Below are positions 15,419-23,046 of a stretch of 33,707 nt of DNA, in pieces (positions within the stretch are counted from its first letter, which is position 1; each line of letters opens with the position of its first letter). The stretch lies in assembly GCA_964600845.1 (NCBI GenBank), contig CAZRJW010000011.1, positions 1 to 33,707 on the forward strand, in the 5' to 3' direction. This stretch comes from JAGOTP01 sp964600845. Its GTDB lineage: Bacteria; Patescibacteriota; Patescibacteriia; 2-12-FULL-60-25. The notes below the pieces were generated by a model that had not been told where the DNA came from, made no database searches, and saw only the letters and a list, made by a program, of their open reading frames with translations. The translations under genes were made by a program, and so were the position numbers.

Positions 15419-16504
15419 CTAAGCTCCGCCAATGCGGAAGTAGCACACATCGCCGTCCTGCATCACGTAATCTTTCCCTTCAACGCGCGTCAGCCCTTTC
15501 GCGCGACACCCCGCTTCTCCTCCATTGTCGAGATAATCTTTCCAATTCGTCACTTCGACGCGGATAAAGTTCTTTTCAAAATCTCCGTGAATTTTCCCTG
15601 CGGCCTGGGGCGCCTTCAGACCACGCGTAATCGTCCAGGCGCGCGCTTCGTCGGCTCCGCTCGTCAAAAAGGTAATGAGTCCGAGCAGCTCGTACGAAGA
15701 TAAAATCAAACGGTCCAACCCAGAGGACGTTTGTCCTAACGCTTCTAAATACTCCTTCGCCTCTTCTGGTGTCATTGAAACCAGTTCCGCCTCCAACTTC
15801 ACACAGACGGGTACAAACGCTCCCTTAATTCCCTGCACGCGCTCTTTCCACGATCCGTCCTGCAACTGTGACTCGCTGACATTCACGACATACAACATTG
15901 GCTTCATCGTCAGGAAAGAGAACGGTTTCAAAATGAGGCGCTCTTCATCGGTCCACTCACAGTCACGTAGCATCTTGTCTGTGTTCAACGCTTCAAGCGC
16001 TTTTTTGAGAACCGCCACTTCGGCTTCTAAGACTTTATTCGCCCCGGACTTCATTTGCTTCTCGGCATTCTGTAAGCGCTTACTGACACTCTCAAGATCC
16101 GCAATCGCGAGCTCGGTGTTGATCGTTTCGGCATCGCGCTGTGGATTCACCGACCCATCGACATGCAAGATATTTGAATCATCAAAGGCGCGGACAACTT
16201 GAGCAATCGCATCCGTCTCGCGAATGTGGGCCAAAAATTTGTTTCCCAGTCCCTGCCCTTCCGACGCTCCTTTAACCAAACCCGCGATATCGACGAACTC
16301 AATCACGGTCGGCACCACCTTGGCGCTCTTATCGAACTCCGCTAACCGCTTGAGACGTTCATCTGGAACTTCAACCACGCCCACGTTCGGGTCAATCGTA
16401 CAGAAGGGATAGTTGGCGCAATCTACCTGTTTTTTGGTGACTGCGCTAAACATCGTCGACTTACCGACGTTTGGGAGACCGACGATTCCAAGTTGAAGAG
16501 ACAT
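15419..16504 (-). CDS. ychF: Redox-regulated/ribosome-binding ATPase YchF
   Basis: This 361-residue protein is very close to the usual 363. The P-loop GLPNVGKST is at residues 9-17, followed by NYPFCTIDPNVGVVEVPD and FVDIAGLVKGAS. The G4 position reads NVSE rather than NKxD, which is the known YchF variation that shifts specificity from GTP to ATP. A helical coiled-coil insertion lies in the middle, and the C-terminal TGS domain ends with GKDYVMQDGDVCYFRIGGA. The protein associates with ribosomes and is nearly universal. The -10 box lies 8 nt before the ATG, so the transcript is probably leaderless. Confidence 0.97.
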   Translation of the reverse strand: MSLQLGIVGLPNVGKSTMFSAVTKKQVDCANYPFCTIDPNVGVVEVPDERLKRLAEFDKSAKVVPTVIEFVDIAGLVKGASEGQGLGNKFLAHIRETDAIAQVVRAFDDSNILHVDGSVNPQRDAETINTELAIADLESVSKRLQNAEKQMKSGANKVLEAEVAVLKKALEALNTDKMLRDCEWTDEERLILKPFSFLTMKPMLYVVNVSESQLQDGSWKERVQGIKGAFVPVCVKLEAELVSMTPEEAKEYLEALGQTSSGLDRLILSSYELLGLITFLTSGADEARAWTITRGLKAPQAAGKIHGDFEKNFIRVEVTNWKDYLDNGGEAGCRAKGLTRVEGKDYVMQDGDVCYFRIGGA

Positions 16505-16512
16505 ACGCGCGC

Positions 16513-16541
16513 ATCCTAAGGCGGATTGGTGGAAAAGGCAA
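16513..16541 (-). promoter_or_regulatory. Promoter of ychF (leaderless type)
   Basis: On the minus strand: TTGCCT (16536-16541), a 17-bp spacer, TAGGAT (16513-16518), then 8 nt to the ATG. Confidence 0.55.
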
Positions 16542-16617
16542 AGAGCTGAGTTCCGCGCAGCCGGCCATTGACAGTAAAAACGAAGAAGCAGATCGTACTC
16601 ACTTGTGGAGGGATGTA

Positions 16618-17202
16618 ATGAACGGACGTCTGAAACACCTTCTAGATCTTCTCAACTCTGGGGCTGAGGAAGATCCGCCCCACATCACCCTGGTGAACGC
16701 CATTCCCTGGCGCATCGGGCAAACGGACTACCTCCTGCTCGAAGGCGACAGCGACTTCGCCCTTCCGGCGGAGCTCGTGTCCCACCCGGACCATCCGCCG
16801 ACGCTGGCACTCATCGACCAGCTGTACGACCTCCTCAAGCGGAGGGATGAGCGTGAGTCGCTGCTCGACGGCCTGCTGCACCCTGAGGCGCACGCCGGCC
16901 ACGACGATCGCGGAGTCGTCTGTATCGATATCGTCGTCCACTCTGTGCACGACGAACACCCGCCAGAGAAGATCCCGCTGCCCCGCATCTCAGGAGTGAC
17001 TCTCTCACCAACTGAGCGGCTCGCAGCCCGGACAATCTCTTCGCAGACGAGGATGCTGCGCATCCCCTGCGACAGCATCACTGCAGAACTGCTCATCGCC
17101 CTCGTACAGATCGAGCACGACCTCGTGTCGAAGCTCTCTGACGATCGCTCTTCTTCATCTCCGAAGAGCGAACTTCCCGCAGGCGACGCCACCGCCGCCT
17201 GA
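16618..17202 (+). CDS. Hypothetical protein (island type, SD-led)
   Basis: The ATG at 16618 is chosen because GGAGG lies 6 nt upstream; the frame is open back to 16471, but that part overlaps the ychF promoter. The 194-residue product is acidic and soluble, without signal peptide or membrane helix. It contains IPWRIGQTDYLLLEG, a charged middle (LLKRRDERESLLDGLL), VCIDIVVHSVHDEH, and a Ser/Ala-rich tail. I recognise no family. It stands as a single-gene unit with its own SD and a long GC-rich hairpin behind it. Its GC and codon use resemble the genes at 2452-5623 and 17397-17891 more than ychF or tig. Confidence 0.7.
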   Translation: MNGRLKHLLDLLNSGAEEDPPHITLVNAIPWRIGQTDYLLLEGDSDFALPAELVSHPDHPPTLALIDQLYDLLKRRDERESLLDGLLHPEAHAGHDDRGVVCIDIVVHSVHDEHPPEKIPLPRISGVTLSPTERLAARTISSQTRMLRIPCDSITAELLIALVQIEHDLVSKLSDDRSSSSPKSELPAGDATAA

Positions 17203-17221
17203 CTCGCCCCTCGATCTTCGA

Positions 17222-17270
17222 CGCCCACAGGTTCCGCCCTCCTCAAGGTCCTGTGGGCGGAACTGTATTT
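17222..17270 (+). terminator. GC-rich terminator hairpin
   Basis: CGCCCACAGG (17222-17231) pairs perfectly with CCTGTGGGCG (17250-17259) around an 18-base loop containing a CCTCC-like stretch. GAACTGTATTT follows. Confidence 0.7.
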
Positions 17271-17396
17271 ATCAACACTTTTGCATTTACGTTTTTTCTA
17301 AAAAGGAGTCTCATACGTAGCACTGCATTTTCTCGCGCACCTGCGATAATCTGTAGGACCACCAACCGCGCTCACGACAGAGAGGTCTAGAGAACA

Positions 17397-17891
17397 ATGA
17401 ACTCGACTGAACGCCCGCCGGAGGAACTTCCCGCCGGCGCCTTCACTCGTCAGGATGGGATCAAGCCCTACCTGCTCCAATCCATCACACAGGGCGCTCC
17501 CAAGTGTTTCCTCGGGAGCTTCCGGTTGATCGGCGGAGAGGGTTTCTTCGTCACTCCCGGCGACCAGCACTACCGCGTGCTGACCCGAAACCAGGATCGG
17601 CACCCGTTGATCCGACATCTACGGGCCGCGACGCCTGGTTTGACCGAAACCGATGGCGGGGGCTACCGACTCCACCAGGGCTTCGCCGTCATCAGCGCGA
17701 TCTCCCCCTCTTCCAGAACGTGCTGGCTGCTCATCGACACCACGACGGCGGCGGCAGCGATCCGCGCCATCGATGACGCGTTCCGGTGTTTCTCGCCCGT
17801 GGGCCAATGCGCTCCGCAGATCGTCCCCGATCTCGCCCACGAGCGCGTCGGCTCCGGTGACGCGCCGCACGCCTGCACCGCCACGACGTAG
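17397..17891 (+). CDS. Hypothetical protein (island type)
   Basis: This 164-residue, soluble protein has a Pro/Glu-rich start, then FLGSFRLIGGEGFFVTPG and HYRVLTRN, a middle with GGGYRLHQGFAVISAISPSS and CWLLIDTTTAAAAIRAIDDAF, and a tail with several Cys and His. AGAGG lies 11 nt before the ATG, and a TGCGATAAT extended -10 near 17350 may be its promoter. I recognise no family. The pattern of strands around residues 40-65 and 90-125 suggests a small mixed alpha/beta fold, but this is only a reading of hydrophobicity. Single-gene unit with a long hairpin behind it, like its neighbour at 16618-17202. Confidence 0.65.
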   Translation: MNSTERPPEELPAGAFTRQDGIKPYLLQSITQGAPKCFLGSFRLIGGEGFFVTPGDQHYRVLTRNQDRHPLIRHLRAATPGLTETDGGGYRLHQGFAVISAISPSSRTCWLLIDTTTAAAAIRAIDDAFRCFSPVGQCAPQIVPDLAHERVGSGDAPHACTATT

Positions 17892-17904
17892 TAGCCTCGC
17901 TCCG

Positions 17905-17954
17905 CCGCCCGCAATGACCGCCTCCCTCCTGAGGCCTCCTGGTCTTGCGGGCGG
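17905..17954 (+). terminator. GC-rich long-loop hairpin after the 17397 gene
   Basis: CCGCCCGCAA (17905-17914) pairs perfectly with TTGCGGGCGG (17945-17954). The 30-base loop is rich in CCTCC and can form its own short stem (AGGCCT region). No T run follows directly, so it may be an mRNA-end stabiliser. Confidence 0.6.
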
Positions 17955-17979
17955 TATTGCATTCAGAGAATCGGATCAA

Positions 17980-18008
17980 TTGACGGAAGTCATTTTTTTT
18001 CGTACGCT
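17980..18008 (+). promoter_or_regulatory. Promoter of tig
   Basis: TTGACG (17980-17985), a 17-bp spacer containing a run of eight T, and TACGCT (18003-18008); the ATG follows 24 nt later. The same TACGCT -10 is seen before polA and the penicillin-binding protein gene. No SD lies in the leader. Confidence 0.6.
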
Positions 18009-18032
18009 CGAGACCAATTTTTCCCTTATTTT

Positions 18033-19406
18033 ATGCCCGAAATTGTTGTCACCCACCTCCCGAAGTCTGAAGTGAAACTGGAATTCACCGTGAGTGTTGA
18101 GGAAGCCCGTCCTTATTTGGAGGAAACGGTGAAAGAATTGTCGGCCGCACGCCCTGTCCCAGGCTTCCGCCCAGGCAAACTTCCATTCGCCGATGGGATG
18201 CGTCTCTACGGACCAATGGCCGTGATTGAAGCAGCTCTCGAACGTATCATTCGCGCTTCGTATGTTCGCGCCGTGGTCGACAAGCAAATTTCCCCTGTCG
18301 GCTCGCCAAACGTGACGGTCGACCAGATCGTTCCCGATCAGCCCATCAAATTCACGGTAATCGCTCCGGTTGAACCAACCGTAAGCAAGCTCCCTGATTT
18401 GAACGAGTGCTCGGTTGAACGAGTCACGAAGCAGGTTGAAGAATCCCAAATCGACCTCTCGATCGACCAGATTCGCAAAATGCGCCGCACGGAATCGATC
18501 GTCGAACGCGAAGCAACTGCTGATGACCTAGTTGTCCTCGATCTTGAGATGAAGAAGGACAACGTCATCATCGATGGCGGCGCGGGCGCTGACTATCGCG
18601 TCTACCTCTCCGAAGAGCACTACATCCCAGGCTTTGCCAAAGAGCTCGTCGGAATCAAGGCGGGTGACGAACGCAATTTCAAACTTCCTTTCCCAAAGGA
18701 GCACTACCAGAAACACATTGCGGGACAGGACATCGACTTCAACGTAAAAGCAAAACAGGTGTTTGAACTCCAACTTCCAGAAGTAAACGATGAGTTCTCG
18801 AAATCGATCGGCGCCGCAGACGTTGCCGACCTCCGCCAGAAGATTCGCGAAAACATGGAACTCGAAGTAAACCAGAAGGCCGAAGAAGCTGCCGAGATCT
18901 CGATGCTCGAACAGCTCACCGACAAAGCCGTCTTCACTGACATTCCAGAAATCTTGATCAACGAAGAAGTCCGCCGCATGATCGGTGAATTGCAGCAGGG
19001 TATCGATCAGCAAGGGATGAAGTGGGAAGACTATCTCTCCTCGATCAAGAAGACGTCCGATGATCTGAAAATCGAATTTGCTCCTCAGGCCGTACGCCGC
19101 ATTAAGTCCGCCGTCTTGATCAAGGCCTTCGCCAAAGAAGCGGGTGTCGAGATCAAAGAAGAAGATGTTGACCAGGAAATTGACGCGATTCTCACCTCCC
19201 TCCGCAAAGGTGACAACGAAACCCGCGAACGTGTCACATCCCCTGAATATCGCGACTACGTCATGGTCCAAATGCGCAACCGCAAGGCGCTCGAGTGGAT
19301 GAAAGAGAAGTGCGTGAAGGAAGGAAAGGCCGACAAGAAAGACAAGCCAGCGAAAGCCGACGCGAAGGAGGTGAAGGAACCAAAAGCGAAGAAAGAAAAG
19401 AACTAG
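18033..19406 (+). CDS. tig: Trigger factor (ribosome-associated chaperone)
   Basis: This 457-residue protein has the trigger-factor order. The N-terminal ribosome-binding domain carries the signature loop PGFRPGKLP (canonical GFRxGKxP) near residue 45. A central FKBP-like peptidyl-prolyl isomerase domain spans about 150-250 (ADDLVVLDL, YIPGFAKELVGIKAGDE). A long helical C-terminal chaperone arm follows. The last 30 residues are a Lys/Ala/Glu tail, longer than in E. coli (432 residues). It binds at the ribosomal exit tunnel and shields nascent chains. Single-gene unit with its own promoter and terminator, flanked on both sides by island-type genes. No SD. Confidence 0.95.
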   Translation: MPEIVVTHLPKSEVKLEFTVSVEEARPYLEETVKELSAARPVPGFRPGKLPFADGMRLYGPMAVIEAALERIIRASYVRAVVDKQISPVGSPNVTVDQIVPDQPIKFTVIAPVEPTVSKLPDLNECSVERVTKQVEESQIDLSIDQIRKMRRTESIVEREATADDLVVLDLEMKKDNVIIDGGAGADYRVYLSEEHYIPGFAKELVGIKAGDERNFKLPFPKEHYQKHIAGQDIDFNVKAKQVFELQLPEVNDEFSKSIGAADVADLRQKIRENMELEVNQKAEEAAEISMLEQLTDKAVFTDIPEILINEEVRRMIGELQQGIDQQGMKWEDYLSSIKKTSDDLKIEFAPQAVRRIKSAVLIKAFAKEAGVEIKEEDVDQEIDAILTSLRKGDNETRERVTSPEYRDYVMVQMRNRKALEWMKEKCVKEGKADKKDKPAKADAKEVKEPKAKKEKN

Positions 19407-19415
19407 GTCCACACA

Positions 19416-19446
19416 CAAAAACACCCCGCCGGGGTGTTTTTGTTTT
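19416..19446 (+). terminator. Terminator of tig
   Basis: AAAAACACCCC pairs with GGGGTGTTTTT around GCC, followed by a T-rich run (19437-19447). A textbook intrinsic terminator. Confidence 0.92.
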
Positions 19447-19473
19447 TCCTGAGAAAGATTTTAGACAAGTAAC

Positions 19474-19519
19474 GCCCGCCTCCAGAGAGCGTCACTTAGA
19501 TGTGACCGAGGAGACGGGC
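19474..19519 (-). terminator. Nested GC-rich hairpin after the 19527 gene
   Basis: GCCCGCCTCC (19474-19483) pairs with GGAGACGGGC (19510-19519), with one wobble. An inner GTCAC/GTGAC stem (19491-19495/19502-19506) makes it a two-tier hairpin like the one at 2290-2334. On the minus strand GTTACTTGTC follows. Confidence 0.6.
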
Positions 19520-19526
19520 TGGACAC

Positions 19527-19919
19527 TCACCAAGGAACGAACAGCAGCAGCTCGCCGCTTATGGCGGAAGTGAGTCGGAGCACGCCCGAAGGCTGGTGGA
19601 TCGCCCGGAAGAGATATGGGTCGTACTCAAACTCGTTCTGAGAATGCGTAAGCCATCCCGGTACGTTTGCAGCGACGTGCATTCGACGCACGATGTGACG
19701 GAACCGAACGATCAACCGACGTGGCCGCTTCTCTGGACGCTTTGGATCTTCTTGCCTCTCCTGAATGAAGGCTTCATCCAGAGCTCCGCAGACCACGAAT
19801 GACCGATCTCGATCCTGTATCAGCACCCACCCACGTGGTGTGAAGATCGTTCGCTGGCCCGGCAGCGCAGAGCGGCTCCCTTTGAATCTATCGAACAATT
19901 CCGTTGTCAGCTCAGGCAT
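19527..19919 (-). CDS. Hypothetical protein (island type, SD-led)
   Basis: The ATG at 19919 gives 130 residues; a GTG at 19922 is possible, but AAGGAG lies 7 nt before the ATG, the better spacing. The protein is basic and soluble. It opens with PELTTELFDRFKGSR, has a strand-rich middle (RTIFTPRGWVLIQDRDRSFVVCG), a very basic stretch (RPEKRPRRLIVRFRHIVRR), and ends in hydrophobic GELLLFVPW. The Arg-rich stretch could bind nucleic acid (inference only). Not recognised. Single-gene unit between tig and the membrane protein, with its own SD and nested hairpin. Confidence 0.65.
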   Translation of the reverse strand: MPELTTELFDRFKGSRSALPGQRTIFTPRGWVLIQDRDRSFVVCGALDEAFIQERQEDPKRPEKRPRRLIVRFRHIVRRMHVAANVPGWLTHSQNEFEYDPYLFRAIHQPSGVLRLTSAISGELLLFVPW

Positions 19920-19974
19920 CACCCTTCTCCTTCTTGCTTCGTACCGTGTGCACGAGCCACCCCATGTAACGCAC

Positions 19975-20925
19975 CTATCTCCTGTTCGTCAATAAAAAGA
20001 GGGTTGTTTTCCAATTCAACGGAAACTCCAAAAAGACATGGAGTAGGCTCAGAAAAAGCAGAGTGCTGATCCCTATTTGATAATTTACGCTATAGAGAAC
20101 AACTGTCGCGATCCAACAGACAAAAATAAGCCCTGCCCGCTTCTTCGAAACAGCATGCCACTGAATGATAGATGTTTTTGAAAACCAATTCAGATAATGA
20201 TAGAGGTAGGCAAATCCCACAAACCGCATCGCCCCCAATCCAAGAGGCGAATAAAAAAGCGTTGCGGTGTCCGCCGCTTGCACACCAATCCCCTGAACGA
20301 GGATCGCCTGCATGCCGACAAACCGTTGATAGAGCGGAAGGAGGATTTGTGACACGTTCCACTCCGGAAAAAAGACGCCGGAAAGAAATAGTCCAACACT
20401 ACACAACAGAAAAACGCCAAAAGCCAAAAATCCTGATCGACCCTTTTCGCGGAGCGCTCCTCCCAGCATAAACATGCCAGTAAACACACTCACGTGAATA
20501 ATGGTTGGCAACAAGATGATAAAGGCAGTGAGAATCACTGCAGCAAAGGGCGAGATAAAGAACGCCGCAAACAGCGCTCCCATACCCGCAATCACGGCCG
20601 CCACCACCCAATCCCGGCGCTCAAGGGATACGAGAAGACTTCCAAAGAATGCGAGCAACACTGCCCCAACAACAATCCACGGAGCATCGGGAATAAGATA
20701 GGCAACCGGAAACACGAGGAGCGTTAGGGCTAGCAACGTCCAAGCCCAGCGCTTACTCGGCAAAAAATACTGGCGCTGCTCCAGCCATGAAATCTCTGTC
20801 AGGTAATGGAGTGGACCCAAAACGGCATAGGCTCCCAAGAACGTTTCCAATGGAAACCGAAACGCATACAGGGCGCTCAGCCCTATCAGCAAAATATTGA
20901 GCTCGTTTATACGCCGAATCGTCAT
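19975..20925 (-). CDS. Multi-pass membrane protein with conserved-looking His motifs
   Basis: This 316-residue protein has about eight to nine hydrophobic helices and no signal peptide. Motifs within helices include LGPLHYLTEISWL (residues 36-48), IIHVSVFTGMF, YLYHYLNWFSK and LHVFLEFPLNWKT near the end. Several spaced His residues in membrane helices recall membrane-bound di-metal enzymes such as the Brp/Blh carotene oxygenase group, but I cannot confirm membership. Safer call: hypothetical integral membrane protein. It is divergent from nfo. A TATACT (minus strand, 20945-20950) lies 19 nt before the ATG, and there is no SD. Confidence 0.75.
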   Translation of the reverse strand: MTIRRINELNILLIGLSALYAFRFPLETFLGAYAVLGPLHYLTEISWLEQRQYFLPSKRWAWTLLALTLLVFPVAYLIPDAPWIVVGAVLLAFFGSLLVSLERRDWVVAAVIAGMGALFAAFFISPFAAVILTAFIILLPTIIHVSVFTGMFMLGGALREKGRSGFLAFGVFLLCSVGLFLSGVFFPEWNVSQILLPLYQRFVGMQAILVQGIGVQAADTATLFYSPLGLGAMRFVGFAYLYHYLNWFSKTSIIQWHAVSKKRAGLIFVCWIATVVLYSVNYQIGISTLLFLSLLHVFLEFPLNWKTTLFLLTNRR

Positions 20926-20961
20926 AGAGAACTAGCTGGTCGTCAGTATACCCCATGTGCC

Positions 20962-20990
20962 ATGACAAATTCCGCGCCCTTCAGTAGAGT
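20962..20990 (+). promoter_or_regulatory. Promoter of nfo (leaderless type)
   Basis: ATGACA (20962-20967), a 17-bp spacer, TAGAGT (20985-20990), then 8 nt to the ATG at 20999. Confidence 0.55.
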
Positions 20991-20998
20991 GATCTTAT

Positions 20999-21841
20999 AT
21001 GTATTTTGGCGCCCACGTCTCGTCTTCTGGTGGTTTGCAAAACGCTCCGCTAAACGCCGCCGCCTTCGGTTGCGAAGTCTTTCAGTTCTTTTCACGCTCT
21101 CCTCAAGGTGGTCCCGCCCCTAAACTCACCCCTGAAATGGTTGAGACGTTCAAAGCGAGCTGCACCGAACACGACATGAAAGAATGGGTCATTCACGCTC
21201 CCTATTATATTAACTTTGCCAATGTTGAAGAGCGCATTCGAAATAACTCGATTCGCATCATTCGTGAAGAACTTGAACGAGGGGGTGTTTTAGGCGCGAA
21301 GTACGTCATGTTTCACCCAGGGAGTGCGAAAGATGTGGGTGAAGAAAAAGGCCGACAGTACGTCATCGACGGCATCAAAGAGATCTATGAAAAATATACA
21401 GGGACGACCGAGCTCTTAATCGAAATTTCTGCGGGTGCTGGCGCCGTCATCGGAGATCGATTCGAAGAAGTCGCCGAACTCTTGGATGGCGTCGGTCGTC
21501 CTGACCTCAATGTCTGCTTCGACACAGCCCATGCCTTTGCGAGCGGCTATGATTTACGCACGGAAGAAGCTGTTCATCAAACATTTTCTGAATTTGATAA
21601 GATCATTGGATTGTCGCGTTTGAAAATGAGTCACTGCAACGATTCAAAGGTCGAACTTGGAGCCCGAAAAGATCGACACGAGCATCTAGGGAAAGGGTTC
21701 ATCGGTCTTGATGGATTTAAAGCGATCGTGAAACATCCGAAGCTCGCTCATATCAACCTCTACCTCGAAACCGAACCTGGTGAGCTACGCGAAGAAGATC
21801 TAGCAACGTTAAAGAAGATGCGCGGCAAGAAGACGGCGTAA
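20999..21841 (+). CDS. nfo: Deoxyribonuclease IV (AP endonuclease)
   Basis: This 280-residue protein is close to the 285 of E. coli Nfo. It begins YFGAHVSSSGGLQNA, the family start with the first metal-binding His. HAPYYINFA, MFHPGSAKD, LIEISAGAGAVIGDRFEE, CFDTAHAFASGYD, HCNDSKVELGARKDRHEHLGKG and LETEPGE follow, which together supply the His/Asp/Glu ligands of the trinuclear zinc site. It cuts DNA 5' to abasic sites in base-excision repair. Transcription probably begins at the ATG. The DUF167 gene follows after 10 nt, in one unit. Confidence 0.95.
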   Translation: MYFGAHVSSSGGLQNAPLNAAAFGCEVFQFFSRSPQGGPAPKLTPEMVETFKASCTEHDMKEWVIHAPYYINFANVEERIRNNSIRIIREELERGGVLGAKYVMFHPGSAKDVGEEKGRQYVIDGIKEIYEKYTGTTELLIEISAGAGAVIGDRFEEVAELLDGVGRPDLNVCFDTAHAFASGYDLRTEEAVHQTFSEFDKIIGLSRLKMSHCNDSKVELGARKDRHEHLGKGFIGLDGFKAIVKHPKLAHINLYLETEPGELREEDLATLKKMRGKKTA

Positions 21842-21851
21842 TCGCAGCGAT

Positions 21852-22118
21852 ATGCTCGTGCGTGTTCGACTCGTCCCTGGCGCAACAACCAATCAGATCG
21901 TCGGACAAGAAGACGGCGTCTACAAAATTCGTCTCATGGCGCCCCCGATCGATGGTCGCGCGAATGAGGCGCTTGTTCGCTTTCTTGCAGATCGTTTGAA
22001 TATCGCGCCCTCGCTCATTTCGATCATCAAAGGCCACACGAGCAAACACAAAACCCTCGACATTCCTCTCTCCGAAGACGCACTCAAAAAAGGACTTTGT
22101 CCGCCCGGCCTTTGTTGA
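21852..22118 (+). CDS. DUF167 / YggU family protein
   Basis: This 88-residue small alpha/beta protein has family signatures: RVRLVPGATTNQIVG at the start, then YKIRLMAPPIDGRANEALVRFLAD and ISIIKGHTSKHKTLDI. Length and order fit DUF167 (E. coli YggU). Its molecular role is not established. It begins 10 nt after nfo on the same strand and is followed by a strong bidirectional terminator. No SD. Confidence 0.9.
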   Translation: MLVRVRLVPGATTNQIVGQEDGVYKIRLMAPPIDGRANEALVRFLADRLNIAPSLISIIKGHTSKHKTLDIPLSEDALKKGLCPPGLC

Positions 22119-22137
22119 TCAGCGAATTTCGTCATTC

Positions 22138-22170
22138 AAAAACCCTCCCATGCTTACGGGGAGGGTTTTT
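22138..22170. terminator. Bidirectional terminator between convergent units
   Basis: AAAACCCTCCC and GGGAGGGTTTTT form a stem with T runs on both strands. It ends the nfo-DUF167 unit on the plus strand and the rpmH-rnpA-yidD unit on the minus strand. Confidence 0.92.
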
Positions 22171-22172
22171 GA

Positions 22173-22346
22173 TTAGGTCTGGTGAGGCGTGAGGATGTAG
22201 GCCAGAAGCACCGCCGAAACGACATACTTCCCTACAATCGCTGCCCAAAACCACTTAGAACGGAACAGCCGTGGCATAGCAAAGACAAATAAATGAATTG
22301 TACAAAGCCTACAACGCGCTGTGCTCTCTGTGGATGACAGCTTCAT
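22173..22346 (-). CDS. Possible small single-helix membrane protein
   Basis: The frame from the ATG at 22346 gives 57 residues; an internal ATG at 22277 gives a tidier 34-residue peptide starting MPRLFRSKWFW with one hydrophobic helix (AAIVGKYVVSAVLLAYIL). It overlaps the end of yidD by 4 bases when the longer start is used and stops right before the terminator, so its position fits the last gene of the operon. yidC usually sits here, but nothing in this peptide resembles YidC beyond one helix. Low-confidence gene. Confidence 0.4.
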   Translation of the reverse strand: MKLSSTESTARCRLCTIHLFVFAMPRLFRSKWFWAAIVGKYVVSAVLLAYILTPHQT

Positions 22347-22594
22347 TTCAGCGGCACCGGATCCTCTCCTCCTGGATGCCAGGGATGGCACCGCCCTAAC
22401 CGTGAAAATGTCAGTCGACCCCCCTTAAGCACCCCGAATCTTCGAATCGCTTCTTCTGAATATTCTGAGCAGGTCGGGTGAAAGCGACAGACCCCGTTCC
22501 GAAAAAAAATGCGCATGAACCCATGATCGGGCGACAACGTCGCCCGATACACACGTAAGACCCAGATGAACGGGTGACGTACGAATTTCAACAC
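22343..22594 (-). CDS. yidD: Membrane protein insertion efficiency factor YidD
   Basis: This 83-residue protein is of typical length. It starts with GTG at 22594 and has no SD. It shows the hallmark of the family: RVYRATLSPDHG, then CRFHPTCSEYSEEAIRRFGVLKGG and RLGRCHPWHPGGEDPVP, including the three conserved Cys. It is a small, membrane-associated protein thought to assist YidC-dependent insertion. It follows rnpA by 27 nt, in the classical rpmH-rnpA-yidD order, but yidC itself is not next. Confidence 0.95.
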   Translation of the reverse strand: MLKFVRHPFIWVLRVYRATLSPDHGFMRIFFRNGVCRFHPTCSEYSEEAIRRFGVLKGGRLTFSRLGRCHPWHPGGEDPVPLK

Positions 22595-22621
22595 AAATGA
22601 GTTGGTGGATCCGTCTCTAGT

Positions 22622-23032
22622 CTACGCTTTTGTTTCTTTGTAGACGACCGAGGTCTTTTTCTTGGCTTTTGGGCGACGTTTTGGGATCGGCTTGAGGGCG
22701 GCTTCCGGCATTTTCTCGAAGGCGCGTAAAACAGCGGCTTTGATATCTTCAAACGGCGCGTCTCGGGCTTCTGGTCGTGCAATCAGCAAAATATCCTGTT
22801 TCTCTGGCCACGAGATCTGAAGCAGACGGATTGCTTCGCGCAAACGACGCTTGGTCCGATTCCGATCGTGCGCTCGCTTATAGATTTTAGTTGAAACAAC
22901 GAATCCAAGGCGCGTTGGGGCATCAGACGCCCGAAAGCGCAACGTAAAGAAGGGGCCGTACACGACGCGCCCCTTCTGGGACAACAGGGCGAAGTCCCGC
23001 ATTCGGCGAAGCCGATGGGTCTTCGGGAGCAT
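22622..23032 (-). CDS. rnpA: Ribonuclease P protein component
   Basis: This 136-residue protein opens with LPKTHRLRRMRDFALLSQKG and has the RNR signature (RAHDRNRTKRRLREAIRLL) and LGFVVSTKIYKRA. It has an extra Lys/Arg-rich tail of about 25 residues (KPIPKRRPKAKKK) beyond the usual fold. It binds RNase P RNA and helps process tRNA 5' leaders, relevant to the long structured tRNA leaders in this window. It starts 14 nt after rpmH and is co-transcribed with it. Confidence 0.95.
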   Translation of the reverse strand: MLPKTHRLRRMRDFALLSQKGRVVYGPFFTLRFRASDAPTRLGFVVSTKIYKRAHDRNRTKRRLREAIRLLQISWPEKQDILLIARPEARDAPFEDIKAAVLRAFEKMPEAALKPIPKRRPKAKKKTSVVYKETKA

Positions 23033-23046
23033 TGTCTACGTGACGA

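Noticed and set aside
18528..19424. 298-residue minus-strand open frame
   Set aside because: Antisense shadow of trigger factor; unusual Phe/Val/Asp composition and it covers the tig terminator.
20940..20968. A third shared -35 between nfo and the membrane protein at 19975-20925
   Set aside because: A minus-strand TTGTCA exists at 20963-20968, but the TATACT is only 12 bp away, too short for a normal spacer.
22173..22346. Calling the small peptide after yidD a truncated YidC
   Set aside because: It has one helix and none of the YidC/Oxa1 sequence features, so position alone is not enough.
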